NCBI GenBank assembly: GCA_027422505.1
Contig: JAPQWV010000331.1
Coordinates: forward strand, 248,001 to 312,000
DNA from: Craterostigma plantagineum
Lineage: Eukaryota > Streptophyta > Magnoliopsida > Lamiales > Linderniaceae
DNA: 64,000 nt
Direction of reading: 5' to 3'
In this document: positions 56,099-64,000 of the stretch, piece by piece
How positions within the stretch are numbered: position 1 is the stretch's first letter
Layout: every line of letters begins with the position of its first letter
The notes under the pieces: generated by a model
What the model was told of the DNA's origin: nothing
The model's database searches: none
The model's input: only the letters and a program-made list of their open reading frames with translations
Position numbers and translations under genes: made by a program

Positions 56099-58730
56099 CT
56101 ATGAACGCTGCTGAACGATGACTGATATTATCACCAGCAAAATGCCGCTGGTCGTAAGATGCATCTTCGCTCCCCTGCTTCCTAAAAGTGGTCGTAACGG
56201 CGGCGACGGTGGCACTTCATTCGACGAAATAGGCGTACGAGTGTTGTTTGTTAGTGTAGCTTCAGGTTTCAGAGGAGATGATGGAGTATTGATCCCACTC
56301 TTGGACAGCTTAGAATCATAGCCTTGCAATGATAATGTGATTTTTTCGTCTACAGTTTTCATTAAACATTTGCAGGAAATAAACATCTTATGGGAAGAAG
56401 ATCAGATCAACTCACAATCCGATTCTTTCCAGCCCAAAACCATCTTCTCACGGTCGAAGAACATTCTGTATCCAGTCATAAAATTTTCTGCAATTGATTT
56501 TACGGTGAATCTCTCAGATATTTGATCTACTTTTTTGCAGAAAACAAGGAAGAAAAGAAAGGATGCTTACGCCCAATGAGGTTGATGTCATCGCTTTTCA
56601 CAATCGCCAAACAAAAGGCATATCCTCCGTCCTGCAAATGGACGAAACAAGATTCTATAGCATCGCCAGGTACCGTAATTCTCGCATATTCCATCTTTTC
56701 TTACCTCACGTGGAACTATGAACGTGGGATCAGTTACGTAGAATTGATCGCCGCCCCTCATGGTCAAATTCAACGTAGGGTAATAATACTCCTTTTGAGT
56801 TGCACTGCATTACAACGCAGAAACAATTTAGCCAAAAAAAAAAACAAGTCTTCATACACATTTCGACATGCTTTTGCTCGATATTTTCGTTTCGTTTTCA
56901 CCTCAGCGAATAGCAGTAGTCGAAGATTATAGGGTCTTGAGGCTGATATCGCGCCTGATTCTTTACCTTAGAATCGAACTGCAAATACCAGAGTATGAAA
57001 TCATGCTTACTTGTCTGATTTTCCTTCACAGGCAGGGACTGACTGTTTTTAAATAAACTGATCCAACTAACCGCTTCGGTTATATCCGTGTAAGAAGGAT
57101 CGTTCAGGTACGTAAATGAGGTGCCCGAGTCAAAGATCGCCGTAAACTGTATGTCTGTGATGCTTCCTCCCACTGCTACTTGCGTCACCGTAACGTTATA
57201 CGAATTTAACCTGAAAATTGAAGGCAAAAAAAAGTGTCGTTTCGAAGGGCTTGGTGTAACAAGTGCTGTTCGCTCATCTCTATACTCACTGCAAAGGTTC
57301 GACATTGAAAGGCGTCACTTTCTGCCCAGAAATCGTCTTATCCCCAAAGTCGATCCTTCCAATCCCATCGGGCCCGAAGCACATCGAGAAAGAATCCGCT
57401 ACGATTCCTTTGCTCGCCAATATACTCGGGACAGAATCCGTGTCCATTCCCAGACCGAACAAGCCGTTGACCGCAGCTCCGTCCAGGAAATCGCCAGTTT
57501 GGACAATCCCGCACCTAAAAACGAATTCGACTTACGATCGAACGCCATAAAAAAATACGACTGTTCAAGGAGAAGATGGAAGAACACGCAGACCCCAGCG
57601 TGATTGGCACGTCGAAAGGAGACTGTGGATTGGATTCGCTTCCCAGGTGAAGGACGTCGTCCACCAATATCCCACTCGTCGAAGTGTTTGCGGAAAGGTA
57701 CCTCTCTTGGTAAGCGCACGCCTTACGGGCCGTCGAGCATCCCCTCGTCCGCCCGCTGCACAGCGTGTCGTTGCACGGGATCGGCGAGCTCGTCGACGAG
57801 GCGCTCGGACTGTATATGTTGAGGTCCAAAGTCTGTCGTTTTTCGTCCCGACGAAGAAAAAAAGAAGGGTAAATCACGCTGTACCCCCACGTTTGTCACA
57901 CTGAAATGCACGTCGCTACGGTATGTCTTATTGTGTGTTAAAAATCTAGCATGGTGCCCCCACTTAGGGAGTGAAAATAAGAAAGAGCGCAACTACGAGG
58001 ATTTCTATGCAATTTTTTGACCGGATGCATTTTGGTTAAACCACTAGGGGGGTTTTATGCGCTTCCGCCAAAAAAAAATAAAAATTTCGGTGAGTTCGAT
58101 TTCGTTACAAGAGGAGAAATAATTATGCATTGCACAGGACTTATTATTACCTTTCCCGAGGACGAGTTCAGGGAACGCAGGCAGTTGGCGCAGTCGCACG
58201 GTAGCCAGAAAAGATCGCTCCCAGTGTCGAGCGCGACGAGGAATTTCAAAGGAGGCGTCCCAACGGAGACGACCGAATAGTGCAAGCTGTTCGTATCGTA
58301 GCATCAAAAAATCGATGACCAGCGTATTTTTTATTACATGGCCTTGTCTAAGCTATCCACTTGAATATGTTGTGGCGTACTAATCTAGGCCTGTGATAAA
58401 AGGAAGAAGAGAGGAAAAAAGAAAAAGGCGTACTTACAATCCGAGGCTTTTGAGCTGAAGGGTAACGTTTCCGCCGAAAAAGGTGAGGACTGAGTCTTTG
58501 GTGGCGAGGTGGCGGGCCTTGAAGGCCCGATCGCGGTGGGCCATGGCTTCGATGTAGTCGACCGAGCCCTTTTCTGGCAAACCATCTATGGTTAGGAATT
58601 CTTTGACTGTGTCTGAATATCTGTGGTGGACGTCGAAACCGAAGGTCTGAATGGCTTCGATCGACTTAACGTTGGAAAGACAATACAGAGAGACGATCAA
58701 CAGCAGTATTGAAACGGTCATCCTTTCCAT
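56099..58730 (-). CDS. pepsin-like aspartyl protease, APF1/APCB1 class, with C-terminal anchor
   Basis: Ten minus-strand exons: 58438-58730, 58151-58286, 57594-57832, 57290-57514, 57072-57210, 56902-56978, 56705-56804, 56571-56631, 56416-56487 and 56099-56322, giving 521 residues. A signal peptide (MTVSILLLIVSLYCLSNVKS) leads the sequence. The two catalytic aspartates are in VALDTGSDLFWLPC (Asp118) and AIFDSGTSFTYL (Asp325). PCNDTLC, CAYQERY, TSGILVDDVLHL, CGIVQTGDFLDGAAVNGLFGLG and NFMTGYRMFFDREKMVLGW are pepsin-family A1 blocks of plants. The C-terminus is Pro/Ser-rich and then hydrophobic (SGILLVIISVIV), which suits a GPI or membrane anchor. The members act in the secretory path or cell wall; the substrate is unknown. 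Confidence 0.92.
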
Positions 58731-58889
58731 TGCTGCTAAGGTTAGTTGAGCGTTGATGTCTGATGAGAATGATATTTTAACAAGGAGAAGAACGCTGAGT
58801 TGGCGTGTTATATATTGTAAAGGTGATGTGAGGACTTATTAGTTAGTTATTACCTGCTATTTGAGTGAATAACTGTCCGTAAGTCAACA

Positions 58890-58937
<48 letters not shown>

Positions 58938-59242
58938 GCCACCATTTGTGATTATATTATAATTATGTCAAAGGCTTGAAAGCCATAGCCAAGACATCGT
59001 CCTCGGCAGTTCTCTACCGTTGCCTAGTTTTTTTCAGTTATATTAATCGGCCAACTTCCGTCGCAAAAGAAAAGTCGCCGTTTACATATTTCGACGTTTC
59101 TGTGTTTACTTGCGACGCGTTTTCGTCTTGTTTGTAGGCTTAGTTTCTAAGAAATAATATACGTTAATTTTTTTTTTTATATTATCAAATATGTTAAGTT
59201 TCACAGGCTTAGTTTCTAAGGAAAAATATACGTTAATTTTTA
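58731..59242. other. upstream of the aspartyl protease: (GA)n tract and local duplication
   Basis: (GA)n occupies about 58892-58934. GGCTTAGTTTCTAAG with the following ATATACGTTAATTTT occurs at about 59137 and 59206, a local duplication of about 75 bp next to the MULE-like element's left end. No gene was seen. Confidence 0.6.
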
Positions 59243-59639
59243 GGGTATATTACGCGTCAGGACCTAGTAATATTTTTAGCTAGTGTTCAGGCCCCAATCA
59301 AATTCTATTTAGTATGAAGGACCTGCTTTTCAAAACTCTTAGAGAAAAATACCCAAACTATGCGATATGACATATTTACCCCTAACAGATGTGAAATTTA
59401 CAAACTTTTGACATCGTCTCTCCAACTAGCGAGCTAATCTTCAAGCTCGATTTCCTCCTATAATCTCGACATTCGTGAGCAGACGAGTTCCGACCCTGAC
59501 CCATCGTCGTAGTAGAGCTCGAAGGAGGCCACATGCGAGGCGACAAACTGCCGGAGCTTAACTAATTTTCTTTGGGTTTTTCCAAATCACTTGGCGACGT
59601 ATGACACATCTCTTCTAGTAAATAACAAATCGTCACACA

Positions 59640-60570
59640 AAAATACCACATCCTACATTAGAAATAACGATCCATATATTGTTAATAACACAGTCTGTAT
59701 ATAACCATAGATCGGAAGAAAAAGAACGAAATCACAAAACGACACTATAAACAGATGAAACGGCATAAATCACGTCGTTATTGACTCAATAAAGTAAAAT
59801 AGACCTCAATTTCTAATGGGTACCTCGAACTTATATCAATTAGTTGCATGAAACGGATATTATATTTTTCCTAAATCGTGTAAAAAAGAAATACTTATAA
59901 CATAGCAAAAAAGAACAAATGTCTTTTGGTTAATAACAAATGTTGACTTAGAAGTAACACGTCGCTGAAAGATAATAACGCATTGTCTGTCGTAAATAAC
60001 ACATTCTGTATACAACCAATGGATTGGGAGAAAAAGAACGAAAATCACAAACGACACTAAAAAACAGATGAAAACTGCATAAATCACGTCGTTATTGACT
60101 CAATAAGGTAAAATAGACCTCAATTTCTCATGGGTACCTCGAATTTATACCGATTAGTTCCAAGAAACGGATATTATATTTTCCCTAAATCGTGTAAAAA
60201 AGTACTTATAACATAGCAAAAAATAACAAATGTGTTATGGTTAGTAACGCGTAGCTGAAAGGTAATAACAAATTATTTGTCGTAAATAACACAATCTCTA
60301 TACAAGTAATGGATCGAAAGGAATAAAACGAAAATCACAAACGACACTAAAAAACAAGATGAGAATTGCATAAATCACGTCGTCATTGACTCAATAAGGT
60401 CAAATAGACCTCAATTTCCCATGGGTACCTCGAATTTATACCGATTAGTTGCAAAAAACGGATAGTGTATTTTCCCTAAATCGTGTAAAAAGAAATACTT
60501 ATAACATAGAAAAAAAACAGATGTCTTGTGTATAATAACAAATGTCGACTTAGAAGTAACACGTCAGAGA
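59640..60570. repeat. three tandem copies of a roughly 300-bp unit (left block)
   Basis: The landmark GGGTACCTCGAA occurs at 59818, 60132 and 60423 (periods 314 and 291 bp). Copies share words such as AATAACAAATGT, AATCACGTCGTTATTGACTC and GATATTATATTTTCCCTAAATC. Confidence 0.9.
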
Positions 60571-61029
60571 ATTTAACAGAATTGTCAGAGAATATTTACA
60601 GGACTTTCTCAAAATTGTACTACATTAATTGCAAATAATAACACACGTTAGGTTAAAAAAAACAACTCCGACTCAACTAATAACACATTGATCAATACTG
60701 ATACCTCATAAGTGTTGTTCAGTACCACAACAATAATTCGATTAATTTGTACAAAAATACACTTTTATTTTGGATGTTTAATATGAATGTTCATGTAAAT
60801 ATATAATTTGATGAAGTTTAATCACCTCATTCCTTTAAAAGACACATTAGGCGAAATTTGGTGTCAATAGACGAATGTTGATCTCAATATATATATAAAC
60901 ATATAGTCATCCATTGCAAAACATAGACTATCACCTCTTTCAATGGAACATAACATTATGAATTGCACCACGAACATGTTCAAACGTCAACATTAAAGTA
61001 TTAATAACATTTATAGACCACAAACACAA

Positions 61030-61240
61030 AATACTAAGCTATAAACCCTAAATCCGAGGCCCGAAATTCTAAACCCTAAACCCCGAACCCCAAAATTTTT
61101 TTAAGGTTGTAGAAATACCTGCACAAGTCGTGGATCGTTCTCCCAAAATTTCATGTCGTAAACCCTTAATTTTAACCTCGAACCCGTAAGTCCTAAACCC
61201 CAAAAACTACCCAAAAACCCTAGCATATATGCGATAACAA
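61030..61240 (+). repeat. degenerate telomere-like CCCTAAA cluster
   Basis: AAACCCTAAATCC, TAAACCCTAAACCC, AACCCCAAAA, GTAAACCCTTAAT and CCTAAACCCC words cluster in about 200 bp. They are scattered and diverged, not a perfect array. The cluster lies in the core between the two repeat blocks. Confidence 0.6.
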
Positions 61241-61629
61241 ATTATCCAGAAATCCTAGTGCATAGACGACATTTATAACAAATAGCACTCTATTGATAAA
61301 AATTAAACCCTTACGGGTACCACATTAAACTGTCCAGATTTTTTTTTAATATCCCGCCGGAACTGTTAAGAAATTCTATGGTGTCGCGACGAAATTTTAA
61401 GGCTATGGGTCTCACGAATCTACGCGCATTACCTTCAATTTCAACTAGCAACATGCTTCGATCTACACATATTTTTATTGTTTGCGTCGACTAAATTTTA
61501 AGATTCCGTTCCGACACCGTCGCGCTCGTGAGTCCGCAACAAAGAACTCAATATTAATTTGTAAATGGGTTTAACCAAGGCAACTATCGATATTATCGTC
61601 AATTTCATATGAATGTTGATAAGTTTCAC

Positions 61630-62500
61630 AAAAACAATAAATGTCTTCAGTGTAATAACAAATGTTGACTCATAAATAACACATAACTGAAAGGTAATAA
61701 CACCTTATTTGTCGTAAAAAAACACATTCTGTATACAATAATGGATCGGGGTAAAAATAACGAAAATCACAAACAACACTAAAAAACTGATGAAAACTGA
61801 ATAAATCACGTCGTTATTGACTCAATAAGGTAAAATAGACCTCAATTTCTCATGGGTACCTCGAATTTATACCGATTACTTGCAAGAAATGGATATTATA
61901 TTTTCCCTAAATCGTGTAAAAAATAAATACTTATAACATCGCAAAAAATAACAAATGTCTTATGGTTAATAACAAATGTAGACTTAGAAGTAACACGTCG
62001 CTGAAAGGTAATAATGCCTCGTTTGTCGTAAATAACACATTCTATATACAATCAATTTATCGGGAGAAAAAGAACGAAAATCACAAACGACACTAAAAAA
62101 CAGATGAAAACTGCATAAATCACGTCGTTATTGAATCAATAAGGTAAAATAGACCTCAATTTCTCATGGGTACCTCGAATTTATACCGATTAGTTGCAGG
62201 AAACGGATATTATATTTGCCCTAAATTGTGTAAAAATAAAGTACTTATAACATAGAACTAAATAACAAATGTCTTATGGTTAATAACTAATGTTGACTTA
62301 GAAGTAACACGTCACTGAAAGATAATAACGCTATATTTGTCGTCAATAACATATTCTGTATACAGACAATGGATCGGGGAATATAAAGAAAATCATAAAC
62401 GACGATAAAAACGGATGAAAACTGCATAAATCTCGGCGTTATTGACTCAATAAGGTAAAATAGACCTCGATTTCTCATGGGTACCTACAATTTAAACCGA
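61630..62500. repeat. three tandem copies of the same unit (right block)
   Basis: The landmark GGGTACCTCGAA, or GGGTACCTACAA in the last copy, occurs at 61854, 62168 and 62479 (periods 314 and 311 bp), in the same direction as the left block. Confidence 0.9.
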
Positions 62501-63009
62501 TTACTCGCAATTTATGTCGAAATCTAGATTCAATTTGTCATTATGTTTTCGAATTTGCACCCTAATTAGACAAGCAAATTCTACCTCGTGCATCGTCAAT
62601 ATCATAAAGAATCCAACATGACATGTCGAGTCGGTTGGATGGGTCAATCGAATTTTTTTGTGCTCGATTCAGTGTAAGAAAAACGAGTTCGAAAAAAAAT
62701 TCTGTTGATAACGTTTTGCAGTAGCAATGTAACACAATATTGTTGAGAAATAACGTATCTGTTTTCTAAAGTAACAATATGCTGTAACTATATAACATAT
62801 AGTAAAAGTAACGCTTTATATAAGACCAAAAAAGCACGCATGACTTTTGCTGGAAAAAAGAGAAAGGGTATTTTCGTCAAATTCTATTTTTGGGTCCTTT
62901 ACTCGATTTTTACAGAAAGTAGGTCTCTTAAACTTATTTTATTTCTGACAGGGCTGACAGACAAATTAAAACTTTATTAGGGCTGACATAAAATTCCCCC
63001 TAATTTTTA

Positions 63010-63616
63010 TGTTATAAATCATGTCAACCTTCACTTCCGTACAAAAATTATGCTCCTTGTAGAACGTCGACCTTAAAAGGATAGAGACAATATGTTCGCT
63101 ACGAATTTAAAAAAAAAAAATGCAATTGATTTAATATTATATTGTAAACCAGCATATTTTAAGTTTCTAACACAGCCTGAAAAGTTCTTGGCAAGGAAAA
63201 TCAACATATAAAAAAATACGTATAGGGTCGAGTCGAGCACTAACTTTTTCTTGCGTGACATTTTAATCGGGTTTATTTGGAAAATAATTAGGTTTGGTCA
63301 CTTTACAATACAAAGTGGTTGATCTTATAGTCGGCTCAACTGTCAACTCTAATCAAAATGCCGCACGTCTCGCATAATTGCGTAGCGTATATAGTTGTCT
63401 AAACAGCTATTAAATAAATAAAGTCAATCAGTGATGAACGAGTTTCATGCGTTTATATAGTAGATCTATGATCTAATTATTTAATTTTTGATAATTGTGG
63501 TTTTTTTATAGTAGATTTATTTTACTAGTATTACAAATACTTGGCTTTCGTATTCCGTCTTGCGAAATTCGTAGTAAATTACTTTGGAAATAGACAAAAG
63601 TGGGTTGGTGAAGTGA
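63010..63616. promoter_or_regulatory. upstream region of the mevalonate kinase gene
   Basis: AT-rich, with no other gene. It must hold the promoter of the gene at 63617. A long A run stands at 63110-63120. Confidence 0.4.
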
Positions 63617-64000
63617 ATGGAGGTGAGGTCAAGAGCACCGGGGAAGATCATACTCGCCGGGGAACATGCGGTGGTCCACGGTTCCGCCGCCGTCGCAGCT
63701 GCCATCGATCTATACACCTACGTCTCGCTCCGTTTTCCTACCCCGTCAGGTAGTTTTTCATACGATTAAATTTGATCTGTTAGGTCGAGGACACGGCGGT
63801 ACTGATCAAGTTTTTATGATCGATCATCTGATGGCAGAATACTCTTTGGTAGAAATTGGGTAGCTCACTAGTTAGATGATTAAGATGGGTATATGTTCAA
63901 TGTACTTCAAATGAGTGAGATGGGAGAACTTGAGGCGAATGGTTAGCTATGCTGTTCGAGCTTAGGACTGATGTGAATGTACGTCAAAATCTGAAGCTTG
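63617..64000 (+). CDS. MVK: mevalonate kinase, first exon only (gene leaves the window)
   Basis: Exon 1 is 63617-63749, followed by a GTAGTT donor; the rest of the window is intron. The 44 residues start [20 protein letters not shown] and continue [35 protein letters not shown] is the GHMP-kinase N-terminal motif 1 of mevalonate kinase. The enzyme phosphorylates mevalonate with ATP in the cytosolic isoprenoid pathway. The start ATG follows GTGA and fits plant homologues. The rest of the gene, with its catalytic residues, is beyond position 64000. Confidence 0.9.

Larger units (their letters stand above)
59243..63000. mobile_element. non-autonomous MULE-like element, 3.76 kb, with 9-bp target duplication
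   Basis: TAATTTTTA flanks both sides (59234-59242 and 63001-63009). The ends are inverted and imperfect over about 130 bp: GGGTATATTACGCGTCAGG on the left and GGGGGAATTTTATGTCAGCC (reverse complement) on the right. Both continue into GACCTGCTTTTC-like and AAAATACCC-like blocks. No coding region longer than about 75 residues occurs inside. Most of the element is two blocks of a 314-bp repeat (three copies each) around a 1-kb core with degenerate CCCTAAA words. Mutator elements give 9-bp duplications and have GG-type ends, hence the class; no transposase is present to confirm it. Confidence 0.75.

Noticed and set aside
58892..58934. (GA)n tract as a possible GAGA-type regulatory element
   Set aside because: It is a plain microsatellite more than 150 bp upstream of the protease gene. 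No further support for a regulatory role.
61030..61240. True chromosome end (telomere)
   Set aside because: The CCCTAAA words are few and degenerate, and ordinary genes continue on both sides.
59243..63000. CRISPR array, because of regular long repeats
   Set aside because: The repeats are about 300 bp, diverged and directly adjoining, without short unique spacers, in plant nuclear DNA.

Overview
This is a stretch of plant nuclear chromosome, most likely from a eudicot. The evidence is split genes with GT-AG introns, a GAMYB gene carrying a miR159 target site, a chloroplast PsbP-like precursor, an NRPB6-type polymerase subunit, Ty1/copia and Mutator elements, and AT-rich intergenic DNA with Stowaway- and hAT-type MITEs. 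The species cannot be named from the sequence alone. I re-joined exons by eye from splice consensus and reading frame. Every complete gene model closes on a whole number of codons, but none has been tested against transcripts.

Layout. 1-3463: a decayed Ty1/copia element (minus), cut by the window edge. 3651-3940: a broken partial copy of the gene at 7992. 4021-7596: a copia element bounded by two LTRs, with a 5-bp target duplication and its reverse transcriptase region deleted. 7992-9165: a secreted Cys-rich, EGF-like protein. 9774-11055 (minus): a short D-34/SMP-type LEA gene with an early stop. 11444-12237: an Alba-domain protein. 12861-13948: a membrane-anchored small-heat-shock (RTM2-like) protein. 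15075-17495 (minus): an RBBP5-like WD40 protein. 17912-19174: a PsbP-domain lumenal protein. 19628-21989: VPS36. 24113-26200: GAMYB. 26868-29077 (minus): a SAC3C-like protein. 29129-36919: a 7.8-kb Mutator-like element (MULE). 37961-39146 (minus): NAC-alpha. 40224-41407 (minus): RPB6. 41754-46759: a P-loop/aminotransferase class IV fusion. 47406-47801 (minus): a small plant protein of unknown function. 48099-49798: a retroposed insertion with a hAT-like MITE nested in it. 50722-53123 (minus): EMC2. 53463-55359: a LUL/LOG2-type RING E3. 56099-58730 (minus): a pepsin-like aspartyl protease. 59243-63000: a second, non-autonomous MULE-like element built of 314-bp repeats. 63617 to the end: the first exon of mevalonate kinase.

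The host genes are mostly single-copy housekeeping genes: chromatin, ESCRT-II, mRNA export, ribosome-associated NAC, RNA polymerase, ER membrane complex and isoprenoid synthesis. They do not form one pathway. Several divergent pairs share short promoters with GGCCCA (site II) motifs. The most unusual content is the 7.8-kb MULE. It sits about 50 bp upstream of the SAC3C start codon. It carries a broken mudrA-type transposase and a convergent, apparently intact accessory gene: a DUF1985-like region joined to Pro-rich and long Ala/Arg/Glu-rich helical segments, with no visible Ulp1 peptidase. All its non-coding DNA is filled with a dispersed TTATTCGAGT motif in both orientations.
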